Both the position numbers and the translations under genes were made by a program. Of a stretch of 64,000 nucleotides of DNA, positions 27,559 through 34,976 are shown piece by piece. How positions within the stretch are numbered: the first letter of the stretch is position 1; every line of letters starts with the position of its first letter. The DNA lies in contig NZ_JAMJWE010000013.1 in assembly GCF_023554105.1 (NCBI RefSeq), forward strand, positions 40,285 through 104,284, read 5' to 3'. The notes beneath the pieces were generated by a model. It was given only the letters and a program-made list of their open reading frames with translations. It searched no databases and was not told where the DNA came from. Source of the stretch: Brucella sp. 21LCYQ03 (GTDB lineage Bacteria > Pseudomonadota > Alphaproteobacteria > Rhizobiales > Rhizobiaceae).

Positions 27559-28380
27559 ATGGACATAAGCCAAACGCAGTTAGGGACCCGCATGCGGAAA
27601 CTTCGCTACCAGCGCCGAGAGTCGCTTTCTGCAATATGGGCGTTAAGATTTGGCTTATTTGCAGCTGTTCTGTCCGCGCTCGGTTTTCTTCTGCACAGGT
27701 TTGGCAAAATTGAAACACCGGAATTTGTTCTCATTGCAGGGCTTGGCGGTGCTTTTGCGATTTCCTCATTGCTCTGTGCGGCAAAAGGCTTGCGTAATCT
27801 CTGGGTGAATGGTGACAAAGGCGGGGCGCGATCGTTCTGGGGAAGCGTTTTTTCGCTTTTAGTTCTGATGCCGCTCTGCTTTGTTGGCAGTCAATGGTAT
27901 GGGTCGCCACCACTGTATGACCTGACAACCGATTTTGAAACGCCGCCACAGTTTCCATCGACGATGCCTGCCCGCCTGCCGCATATGAATATGTTAACTG
28001 ACAATGTGCAGAGCGATATGTTGGCGCAGATGTCAGCCTATCCTGAAGTAATTGGGCGCCGTTATGAGGCTGCACCTGATCGCGTGGCTCAGGGCGTGGT
28101 AAACACAATCAAAGCCTTCGGTTGGACGCAGATAAGCCGTGACACGCCTTTAATGGAGCAGAATGTAACGCGTTTTGCTGCAGTTGCTCATAGCCCAATT
28201 ATTGGCTTAAAAAGTGATGTCGTCATCCGCTTGCTTGATGAAGGTGAAACGACTTATGTCGATATGCGCTCGGTTTCGCATTACGGCGAGCGCGATATGA
28301 GTTTAAATGCTGCCTTTATTACTAGCTTCTTGTCTGCTCTTGAGGGTGAAGTGAACAAGGCACCCGCTGATGTGCAGTGA
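27559..28380 (+). CDS. DUF1499 domain membrane protein
   Basis: A 273-residue protein with three hydrophobic segments in the first half (about residues 24-48, 58-80 and 97-117). These are followed by a soluble C-terminal domain with LYDLTTDFETPPQFP and VIGRRYEAAPDRV, then VVIRLLDEGETTYVDMRSVSHYGERDMSLNA, the pattern I associate with DUF1499. Family members are found in bacteria and chloroplasts without a clear function. The start is ATG 27559, inside a stretch only 30 bases after the bet terminator. It converges directly on the metallo-hydrolase gene, sharing no bases. Confidence 0.75.
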   Translation: MDISQTQLGTRMRKLRYQRRESLSAIWALRFGLFAAVLSALGFLLHRFGKIETPEFVLIAGLGGAFAISSLLCAAKGLRNLWVNGDKGGARSFWGSVFSLLVLMPLCFVGSQWYGSPPLYDLTTDFETPPQFPSTMPARLPHMNMLTDNVQSDMLAQMSAYPEVIGRRYEAAPDRVAQGVVNTIKAFGWTQISRDTPLMEQNVTRFAAVAHSPIIGLKSDVVIRLLDEGETTYVDMRSVSHYGERDMSLNAAFITSFLSALEGEVNKAPADVQ

Positions 28381-29286
28381 TCAGCGTGGCTGATAAATGC
28401 TGTTGAGTGATGCATAGCCATCAGTGATAATCTCTCCGCGACTGACCAGATCTTCCAGATGAGCGAGAACAGAAAGTGCGGCAGCTCCATGCAGCCGTGG
28501 GTCTGTATCGCGATAAATGGCTTTGACCATATCGTGAATGCTCCGATCACCCTGAACAATTCGCTCTAATATCGCCCGTTCGCGCATTTTGCGATGCGCG
28601 CGCAAGCCACGCACGAAGGATGCCGGTTTCGTGACAGCGCCGCCATGGCCGGGCAGATATATGCTGTCATCGCGCTCCAGCAGCTTTTCAAGCGAGGTCA
28701 TATAATCGCTCATCGATCCATCGGGCGGTGCGACTATCGATGTTGCCCATGCCATAACGTGATCTGCGGAAAACAGAACTCCGGTTCCCTCAAGGCCAAA
28801 AGCCATGTGGTTAGCGGCATGCCCGGGTGTGTGTATGCCACGCAGGGTCCAGCCATCGCCATCGATTTTAGCGCCATCTTTAAGCGCTATGTCGGGCACA
28901 AAATCCGTATCCGCACTGGCTTCCAGCATATTCACTTCGCCACTGTAATAAGGGCGAGAGGGGCGGTGCGGACCTTCGGCGACAACAAGCGCGCCGGTCT
29001 CGTGTTTGAGTCGCTTTGCAAGCGGCGAGTGATCGCGATGGGTGTGGCTCACGAAAATATGGCTGACCGGACGACCCGCGATTGCTGCAAGAAGTGCCAG
29101 AAAATGTGCTTCGTCTTCCGGGCCCGGATCAATGATGGCAAGCGTATCGGTACCGACAATATAGCTGTTCGTACCATGAAAGGTAAAAGCGCTCGGATTG
29201 TTAACGGTCAAGCGCAATAGGTCTTTACTCAGGGCAACCGGAGTTCCATATTCAGGCAGAAAGCTGCCGTTGAAATCGAGTGCCAT
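28381..29286 (-). CDS. Metallo-beta-lactamase fold hydrolase
   Basis: A 301-residue cytoplasmic hydrolase. The zinc-binding motif is FVSHTHRDHSPLAK (H-x-H-x-D-H, around residue 80), with further ligands expected in HTPGHAANH and in SADHVMAW. A C-terminal winged-helix-like segment (SIHDMVKAIYRDTDPRLHGAA with VLAHLEDLVSRGE) resembles LACTB2-type proteins, which are endoribonucleases in animals; bacterial members are of unknown substrate. Domain order is normal and the length complete. It is divergent from bioY with 130 bases between. Confidence 0.85.
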   Translation of the reverse strand: MALDFNGSFLPEYGTPVALSKDLLRLTVNNPSAFTFHGTNSYIVGTDTLAIIDPGPEDEAHFLALLAAIAGRPVSHIFVSHTHRDHSPLAKRLKHETGALVVAEGPHRPSRPYYSGEVNMLEASADTDFVPDIALKDGAKIDGDGWTLRGIHTPGHAANHMAFGLEGTGVLFSADHVMAWATSIVAPPDGSMSDYMTSLEKLLERDDSIYLPGHGGAVTKPASFVRGLRAHRKMRERAILERIVQGDRSIHDMVKAIYRDTDPRLHGAAALSVLAHLEDLVSRGEIITDGYASLNSIYQPR

Positions 29287-29418
29287 TGAATAATCCCCAT
29301 TGAAAAATCATTGTTCTTTGGTTTTATTGTTCAAACGGATTAAAGTTTATAGTGTCAGGTTTCAAATGGATTATCTGGCTTGTGGCCGGAAATATCCAGT
29401 CGAAGGAGTGAGACGAAT

Positions 29419-30021
29419 ATGCAGAACAGATCACGGGCAAAAGTCGCCACCGCATCGCTCGCGGCCCACTACCTGCCGACGCGTCAACTGACGCGCGCTT
29501 TCTACTTTGTCTCGCTCGCGCTGATCGGCACGGCGATCCTGACGATTTCGGCCAACATCAAGGTCGATCTTCTTTACGTTAATGTGACGATGCAGACCTT
29601 CGCGCTCTTCGCGATTTCTGCGGTTTATGGGTCTCGTCTTGCTGTGGCAACTGTAGCGCTTTACCTGCTTGAAGGCGCACTTGGTATGCCAGTGTTTACC
29701 GGCACGCCTGAGAAAGGCATCGGCCTTGCTTATATGGTTGGCCCGACCGGCGGCTATTTGCTTTCCTATCTCGTAGCTGCATGGATGATTGGCCGCGCTG
29801 CCGATAAGGGGCTTGCACGCAATCCTCTTAAGCTTGGCGGCATGATGTTGCTTGCCGAGGCCGTAGTGCTTGTCATGGGCGCAGGCTGGATGGCGTATTT
29901 GTTCGGTCTTGAAAAAGGCATTGCTTTCGGCTTCGGCGTTTTCATTGTCGGTGATCTGGTTAAGCTCGCATTGGCCGCTTGCGGTGTTCCGGCTGTGAGC
30001 GCGCTTTTCAAACGTCGATAA
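29419..30021 (+). CDS. bioY: BioY, substrate-binding subunit of a biotin transporter
   Basis: A 200-residue membrane protein with about six hydrophobic segments, beginning at ATG 29419 with GGAG upstream. The family signature appears in VNVTMQTFALFAISAVYGSRLAVA (about residues 54-78) and in LEGALGMPVFTGTPEKGIGLAYMVGPTGGYLLSY. BioY captures biotin as the S-component of an ECF transporter; in many Alphaproteobacteria it works with BioM and BioN, which are not in this window. BioR repression is expected in this group but I found no clear BioR box (TTATMKATAA) upstream. Confidence 0.93.
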   Translation: MQNRSRAKVATASLAAHYLPTRQLTRAFYFVSLALIGTAILTISANIKVDLLYVNVTMQTFALFAISAVYGSRLAVATVALYLLEGALGMPVFTGTPEKGIGLAYMVGPTGGYLLSYLVAAWMIGRAADKGLARNPLKLGGMMLLAEAVVLVMGAGWMAYLFGLEKGIAFGFGVFIVGDLVKLALAACGVPAVSALFKRR

Positions 30022-30046
30022 ATCTAAGCAATCAGTGCATTTAAAA

Positions 30047-30073
30047 GGCCGGGAAAGTGACCCGGCCTTTTTT
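30047..30073 (+). terminator. Intrinsic terminator of bioY
   Basis: Seven-base G-C stem (30047-30053 with 30061-30067), seven-base loop and six T, 25 bases after the bioY stop. Confidence 0.9.
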
Positions 30074-30164
30074 CGTATCTTTGTTGAAACTGCTTCGCGA
30101 TTGACAATGTGCGGCCCGTAAAGCTTTGTTATTTCTGATGCATCAAGTGTGCCGGGAGGATTGC

Positions 30165-30686
30165 GTGAAGTTTGAAGTGCTTGAGGTTGAACCGCTTACG
30201 AAAGCCGGCTTTGCGTCTTTTGGCGATGTGATAGAGAAGGAAGGCGCTGAGCTGCGCCTTATTAATAATGGCACAACTGAGCGCTTTCACGACCTTGCCC
30301 GTGTTGAAGCGACAGGCTCTGAAGCACGCGTTCTGATCAATATTTTCCGGGGCCAGTCTTTTAAGGCACCGATTGATATTACAATGCTGGAACGCCATCC
30401 TTATGGTTCGCAAGCTTTTGTCCCACTGCATGGTAGACCTTTTCTGGTCGTGGTGGCAGAGGATAACAATGGAAAGCCAGCAAAGCCACGGGCATTTCTT
30501 GCGCGCGGCGATCAGGGTGTGAACTACTGGCGCAATGTATGGCATCATCCGCTTGTATCGCTGGAAGAGACGTCAGATTTTCTGATTGTGGACCGCGCAG
30601 GCAAAGAGGATAATCTGGAGGAATATTTCTTCGCCGATGTCACATATCGGATTGAGACTATTCCGGCTCCTGCAACGAAAATCTGA
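30165..30686 (+). CDS. allA: Ureidoglycolate lyase
   Basis: A 173-residue enzyme that splits ureidoglycolate into glyoxylate and urea at the end of the uric acid/allantoin pathway. I start at GTG 30165, with GGGAGGA 5 bases upstream, giving an N-terminus ([23 protein letters not shown]) typical of AllA; ATG 30126 would add a non-conserved extension. The cupin core carries [26 protein letters not shown] and [13 protein letters not shown], with the histidines expected for metal or substrate binding. It sits directly before hydroxyisourate hydrolase, consistent with purine catabolism. Confidence 0.92.
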   Translation: MKFEVLEVEPLTKAGFASFGDVIEKEGAELRLINNGTTERFHDLARVEATGSEARVLINIFRGQSFKAPIDITMLERHPYGSQAFVPLHGRPFLVVVAEDNNGKPAKPRAFLARGDQGVNYWRNVWHHPLVSLEETSDFLIVDRAGKEDNLEEYFFADVTYRIETIPAPATKI

Positions 30687-30694
30687 GGTTCACC

Positions 30695-31051
30695 ATGGGC
30701 AAGCTATCCACACATGTTCTCGATACTGCACATGGCAAGCCCGCGGCTGCGATGAGGCTTGAACTTTATCGGCTGGGTACTTTGGGAAAGACGGAGTTGA
30801 TAAAGCGCACTGTGACCAATCTGGATGGCCGCACCGATGCGCTTTTGCTGAGTGGAAGCGAAATGCAGGAAGGGACTTATGAGCTGCACTTCCATGTCGC
30901 TGAGTATTTTGAGGCGAACGGTTCAGACGTGGCCCATCCACCATTCCTTGACCTGATCCCGATCCGTTTTTCAATTGCAGATGAAGACGGCAATTATCAT
31001 GTTCCGTTGCTGGTTAGCCCCTGGTCATATTCGACATATCGTGGGAGCTGA
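30695..31051 (+). CDS. uraH: 5-hydroxyisourate hydrolase (transthyretin-like)
   Basis: A 118-residue enzyme that opens 5-hydroxyisourate, the product of urate oxidation, to OHCU. Catalytic features of the family are all present: [14 protein letters not shown] at the N-terminus, the Arg in TDALLL-region, the histidine in [11 protein letters not shown] and the C-terminal Y-R-G-S tetrapeptide. It lies 8 bases after allA and is surely co-transcribed. OHCU decarboxylase, urate oxidase and allantoinase genes are not in the window, so the operon is partial and the rest of the pathway must be elsewhere. Confidence 0.95.
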   Translation: MGKLSTHVLDTAHGKPAAAMRLELYRLGTLGKTELIKRTVTNLDGRTDALLLSGSEMQEGTYELHFHVAEYFEANGSDVAHPPFLDLIPIRFSIADEDGNYHVPLLVSPWSYSTYRGS

Positions 31052-31081
31052 CTTATCCCCGTCTGCCTGAGAGCGATTAAT

Positions 31082-31113
31082 CTCTTCGCATTATCACTGC
31101 GAGGAGCTTTTTT
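31082..31113 (+). terminator. Intrinsic terminator overlapping a ribosome binding site
   Basis: A nine-base stem (31082-31090 with 31098-31106, one T-G pair), loop TTATCAC, followed by C and six T, directly before an ATG at 31114. The 3' arm contains GAGGAG (31101-31106), the ribosome binding site of the next gene at ideal spacing. The hairpin therefore can end allA-uraH transcripts and mask that ribosome binding site. Confidence 0.8.
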
Positions 31114-31953
31114 ATGGATCAGACCCCAAATCTCAAACTGCCCTATATCATGCCAAGTCAGGCGCAGAAGCATGTCACACACAACGAGGCGATACGGCTG
31201 CTCGACGCCGTTGTTCATCTGAGTGTGCAGTCACGAACGCAGACTGCTGCGCCTGTCACGCCTGCACAAGGTGATCGCTATATTGTTGCCGCCCCTGCAA
31301 CAGGTACTTGGGCCAACAAGGTCGGCATGATCGCCTTTTTTGTTGATGGTGGGTGGTCATTCATTACAGTAGCAAAAGGCTGGCTCGCTTATATTGAGGA
31401 TGAAAGCAGCTTGTTTGTATTTAATGGCACAAGTTGGGAAAGTACTGCCGGTGCTCCCCCCGAAAATCTGTCACTTTCCATGCTCGGCATTCAGGCAACG
31501 GCTGATGCCATCAACCGTTTATCAATCTCTTCGCAAGCAAGTCTTTTTAACAATGCTGGTGCCGGTCATCAGATGAAAATTAATAAAAACGCATCAGCTG
31601 ACACTGCCAGTCTGTTGTTTCAGTCTGGCTGGACGGGACACACTGAGATTGGACTTAACGGAGACGATAATTTCAGCATTAAGGTTGGTGATGATATCGG
31701 CAATTGGCGTGTGGCGATGCGAATTGACCGAGCAACCGGAAATATGTCTGTGGGTTCCTTTTCGCCATCAACCAAGCTGCATGTTGACGGACCTATACGT
31801 CCAGCATCCTATCCGGTTTTGGGAATGCCATCAGCCATTCAGAATGGCGTGGGTTCGATAATATTTGTCAGCAATGCGAGTGGTGGCGCACAAATGGCTT
31901 ACTCAGATGGCAGTACATGGCGCAGCTTTCGTACAGGTGCCATGATTATTTGA
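31114..31953 (+). CDS. DUF2793 protein, phage tail- or GTA-like
   Basis: A 279-residue protein. The N-terminal 110 residues (TPNLKLPYIMPSQAQKHVTHNEAIRLLDAVVHLSV, then WANKVGMIAFFVDGGWSFITVAKGWLAYIEDE) are the DUF2793 domain found in prophages and gene transfer agents, usually near tail or host-specificity genes. The C-terminal half (NNAGAGHQMKINKN, AMRIDRATGNMSVG, ASYPVLGM) resembles the beta-rich tail-fibre tips of phage. No other phage gene is nearby, so this is an orphan. Its ribosome binding site lies in the terminator hairpin just upstream. Confidence 0.8.
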   Translation: MDQTPNLKLPYIMPSQAQKHVTHNEAIRLLDAVVHLSVQSRTQTAAPVTPAQGDRYIVAAPATGTWANKVGMIAFFVDGGWSFITVAKGWLAYIEDESSLFVFNGTSWESTAGAPPENLSLSMLGIQATADAINRLSISSQASLFNNAGAGHQMKINKNASADTASLLFQSGWTGHTEIGLNGDDNFSIKVGDDIGNWRVAMRIDRATGNMSVGSFSPSTKLHVDGPIRPASYPVLGMPSAIQNGVGSIIFVSNASGGAQMAYSDGSTWRSFRTGAMII

Positions 31954-31962
31954 AATATCTTT

Positions 31963-31991
31963 TGATAGGTAAAGGTGGTTTTACCAACCTA
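31963..31991 (+). terminator. Possible weak hairpin terminator after the DUF2793 gene
   Basis: GGTAAA (31968-31973) pairs with TTTACC (31980-31985) around a six-base loop, with short flanking complementarity and a following ATTTAATT stretch. The stem is short and the T run poor, so this is tentative. Confidence 0.3.
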
Positions 31992-32191
31992 TTTAATTGT
32001 TTGATTGCAGACCATATCCGGGAAGGTACAGGTTAGATCGCATCTCGATCTTATTGAATCAGATCGCTGCTCTAAACCTTTATTTTAACGCACCTCTTTT
32101 CCAAAAACCGCTTCATACTTTTCAGGATGCGCTTCAAAATAAACGCACAAACGCTACCCGGTCACATCGAACTATGTTTCAATGAAACTGC

Positions 32192-33094
32192 TTAAGACAC
32201 AAAATCCTCCGCAGCGCTTGTATAGCACTTCTTAGATGCGCCTTTTCCTGCACGTGCTTTGCTTGGCGTCGTACCATGCTTTTTTTTGAATGCTTGAGTA
32301 AATTGGCTTGTATCCTGAAAACCGCAATGAAAAGCGATTTCTTTAAGTGAAAGCTGCTTTCCTCTCGTCTCGACAAGAAGTTGATGAGCAAGTTTTACAC
32401 GCTTTTCCCGAATAATTTTGGCGAGCCCACCTTCTGACTCAAAGGCTCTATAAATATGAGAGCGGGAAACATGGAAATGCTCTAATATAGAACCAGCCCG
32501 AAACTGTGGGTTGGTGAAGTTTTCATCGATAAGAGCCAAAACTCTACTTCTTACTGTACTATTGCTTGATATACTTGACGTTATGCCGCACAAAGCATCT
32601 TTGATACTTGATGCCAGAAGCAATATCATTGCCTCTCTGGCAACATTGTTTTCGGCCACATTAAGTCGACGGCTCACGTCTGCCATTCCCTTAATATAGT
32701 TAAACAACAATCCAGTCGTTGGTGCCTGAGCCTTTAATATTGTGCCATGCAGACTCTGCCAATTGACACGCTTTTCCAATTCATATTTGGGCACGACTGT
32801 GGTTAGGAAATTGTTATTATCTATTTTTCTGGAAATAACGTGCGTCCCATCCATAATAACAATATCACCTGGGCGAGCCATAACATTGTCTTTATTTTTA
32901 TCTAAACATAATTTTCCCGATGTAATTATAAAAATCACGTAACAATCGTTATATTTAATGCTGTTGATATCTTCTTTATTCAGGTCCGTCATATTATCTT
33001 GAATATTATAATTTTGATCGTCTATATCACAAACAAAATTAATACATTCAGTCGAACCAATAATGTTTGTAGATAAAAAGATTTCGTCCTTCAT
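32192..33094 (-). CDS. AraC family transcriptional regulator
   Basis: A 300-residue regulator starting at ATG 33094, with GGGGGTGAT just upstream on the minus strand. The N-terminal half is a cupin-like sensor (CYVIFIITSGKLCLDKNKDNVMARPGDIVIMDGTHV) in the style of AraC-binding domains. The C-terminal third holds the two helix-turn-helix motifs: AGSILEHFHVSRSHIYRAFE and LSLKEIAFHCGFQDTSQFTQAFKKKHGTTPS. The N-terminal half is unusually rich in Asn, Asp, Ile and Lys and in A+T, unlike the C-terminal half and the neighbours, pointing to transfer. Ligand and targets are unknown; no enzyme gene is paired with it. Confidence 0.88.
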   Translation of the reverse strand: MKDEIFLSTNIIGSTECINFVCDIDDQNYNIQDNMTDLNKEDINSIKYNDCYVIFIITSGKLCLDKNKDNVMARPGDIVIMDGTHVISRKIDNNNFLTTVVPKYELEKRVNWQSLHGTILKAQAPTTGLLFNYIKGMADVSRRLNVAENNVAREAMILLLASSIKDALCGITSSISSNSTVRSRVLALIDENFTNPQFRAGSILEHFHVSRSHIYRAFESEGGLAKIIREKRVKLAHQLLVETRGKQLSLKEIAFHCGFQDTSQFTQAFKKKHGTTPSKARAGKGASKKCYTSAAEDFVS

Positions 33095-33655
33095 ATCACC
33101 CCCATTATGGTCAATCGCTATATTTACGATAAGTAAAATACAAAACAAATAAATTGTATGAGATAAATAATATACATTCCAGTATAATTTAAAATTTATT
33201 ATAAAATACAAAATATTATACATAGTTAAAAAATAATATTATAATAATATATTAAATTATATATAAAGAAAAGCTGTCAAAATATCGAATTATATTTCTT
33301 TTGGCGTTAACCGAATGGTTATTAACCAATACGAGTGAAACATATCGTATAAGAGATGAGGCAGCCTTCCTAATACACCAGCGCAAAACTCTCTCAACGA
33401 TGCGAAAATGCCTCTGAAAGAATTATCCAATTGTGTTTCACAGGACAAGAATTCTGGCTCACGGATCCCCACAGCTTCGCAACGGACGCTTCAGCCTTTT
33501 CACGTTTTGGCCCGCTCAACATGTAAATTTAGCCAGTTACCAAAATTAAGCGGCAAAAATAGAGTTAAATCAATATAAAAGCTATTGCAGCAACTTCTAA
33601 CGGAAGGCATGATCGCGTATATGGGGCTTTTTTCGGATTCGTCGGAGAGGACGAC
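33095..33655. promoter_or_regulatory. Extremely AT-rich intergenic region
   Basis: A 560-base stretch with no supported gene. From 33121 to 33300 only 23 of 180 bases are G or C by hand count (about 13%), far below the rest of the window. It holds the promoter of the AraC gene and would be a natural target for an H-NS-like silencer such as MucR. Frames at 33290-33472 and 33500-33916 on the minus strand look non-coding. Composition returns to normal from about 33400. Confidence 0.5.
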
Positions 33656-34066
33656 ATGGATCGTACCCTGCATAATGGTCATATGCCAGCCACAACAATC
33701 GCTGCCGACGCGGATCAGGATGTGATGACGCTTGAGGCTGTTGAGCTTGAATTTGCGCTTGGGGCCATCGACGTTTTTATCGAAGGATTTGACACGGCCC
33801 TCGCCAAGGCTGCGGAGCGCGTGGGCGGCGAAGTTCTCTTCAACATGCCGGCACTGGATACCACTCAGGCGCAGCGCATTGGTGCGATTGCCATTGCCGG
33901 GCAACCGCACGATCAAGTTGTATTTGTGACATTAGGCCACGACGGAACTACACTTTCTGTGGCTCAACCCACTGGCGAAAATGCTTTATTTGTCAGTCTT
34001 GGTCGCAATTATGCAGATGTTATGAAAAGCCTGACACCGAACGGCAAGACGACAAACGGCGGCTGA
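33656..34066 (+). CDS. Hypothetical 136-residue protein
   Basis: A soluble protein starting at ATG 33656 with GGAGAGG at 33643-33649. It contains an alternating acidic helix region (TLEAVELEFALGAIDVFIEGFDTALAKAAERVGGEVLFNMPALD) and a beta-rich second half (VVFVTLGHDGTTLSVAQPTGENALFVSLG). I recognise no family, signal peptide or catalytic motif. Coding quality and the ribosome binding site favour this frame over the overlapping minus-strand frame. It stands alone and its end is 5 bases from the convergent deacetylase gene. Confidence 0.65.
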   Translation: MDRTLHNGHMPATTIAADADQDVMTLEAVELEFALGAIDVFIEGFDTALAKAAERVGGEVLFNMPALDTTQAQRIGAIAIAGQPHDQVVFVTLGHDGTTLSVAQPTGENALFVSLGRNYADVMKSLTPNGKTTNGG

Positions 34067-34071
34067 CAATA

Positions 34072-34899
34072 TCAATCGTCGGTCTTTGGCTTTGTAATTT
34101 TAACAGGAGCTACTGCGTGCAAATTATGTGCAGGCACCGGATTAAGCTCCATGATCGTCTCAACATCGCGCAGCTTTACAAATTTCATACCCTTTGCCTG
34201 AAGTGCAAGAATGCCTTTGGCCACCCCCTCACCCGCCGACCGTGATGGCTGGTTGATGTGCGAAATGATGACATCACCATCACGCGCAGCAGCAATGCGC
34301 TTTGCAACGACGGGTGCCAACAGTGACGCACCCTGATCGCCATTGAGCGAATAGCCGCCGATTTTATAGCCCATGCTTTCCGCCAGTTTCACGGCATCGG
34401 TCGAATAACGCGCTGTTGCATCGCGATACCATTGCGGCTTTGAGGCGCCTGACTTGGTGATAGCATCGGCACCACCATTGATCTCGGAACGAACAGCGTC
34501 CAGCGACCCTGCCGTTTTGATGTTATACATCGTGGGCACATTGGTAATGGCTGGCACATGCATATTGCCATGGTTCTCGATATCAAACAGATCGGGATGC
34601 ACCTTCATCACCGCAAAGGCTTCGGCATTCTGCTTCAACCAGCGCGCAGTGACAAAAATTGTCGCTGGAATACGGTTTTGCACCAGCACATCAAGAATAC
34701 GACGATCCGTCTTTCCCATACAGGCATCAAGCGTCAGTGCTACTTGCGGCGCCTCAGCGCCGCCCTTCGCAATGCGGAGTTGCGGCTCAACAATGCTGAT
34801 TTTCTGATGCTTTTCCAACTGCGGCAGTGCATCATAAGCACTGGCTGCGTGGCTGAAACAGATAAGTACGGCCCCCGCCGCTAACAACTGACGAAACAT
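34072..34899 (-). CDS. Exported polysaccharide deacetylase-like protein
   Basis: A 275-residue protein with a signal peptide (residues 1-22, ending A-S-A), so periplasmic. The NodB-like fold is recognised from PQVALTLDACMGKTDRRILDVLVQNRIPATIFVTARWLKQN and from the H-x3-H metal motif in ENHGNMHVP. The first motif, T-F-D-D-G in classical deacetylases, reads T-L-D-A-C here: the catalytic Asp is kept but the metal-binding Asp is replaced. A late VIISHINQPSRSAGEG segment corresponds to the final motif. It may act on a peptidoglycan or exopolysaccharide substrate, or have changed activity. Confidence 0.8.
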   Translation of the reverse strand: MFRQLLAAGAVLICFSHAASAYDALPQLEKHQKISIVEPQLRIAKGGAEAPQVALTLDACMGKTDRRILDVLVQNRIPATIFVTARWLKQNAEAFAVMKVHPDLFDIENHGNMHVPAITNVPTMYNIKTAGSLDAVRSEINGGADAITKSGASKPQWYRDATARYSTDAVKLAESMGYKIGGYSLNGDQGASLLAPVVAKRIAAARDGDVIISHINQPSRSAGEGVAKGILALQAKGMKFVKLRDVETIMELNPVPAHNLHAVAPVKITKPKTDD

Positions 34900-34913
34900 A
34901 GTTGCCCCAATAA

Positions 34914-34957
34914 ATAAAAGTTCTGGCGATAAGACTTACAGTCTACAGCGCCAGAAC
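34914..34957 (-). terminator. Intrinsic terminator of ppdK
   Basis: Outer nine-base stem 34920-34928 with 34949-34957 and an inner AGACT/AGTCT hairpin at 34932-34944. On the minus strand the stem is followed by TTTTATTTATT. It lies about 20 bases after the ppdK stop. Confidence 0.8.
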
Positions 34958-34976
34958 CAAAGCCAAATTATGGCAT

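Noticed and set aside
29287..29418. Possible BioR operator upstream of bioY
   Set aside because: Only half matches (TTATAG near 29348 and TTATCT near 29370) to TTATMKATAA; neither is a palindrome, so no site is claimed.
33500..33916. A 138-codon minus-strand frame overlapping the 136-residue gene
   Set aside because: The plus-strand frame has a good ribosome binding site and protein-like composition; the minus frame is basic and Cys-rich with no signal and looks like its shadow.
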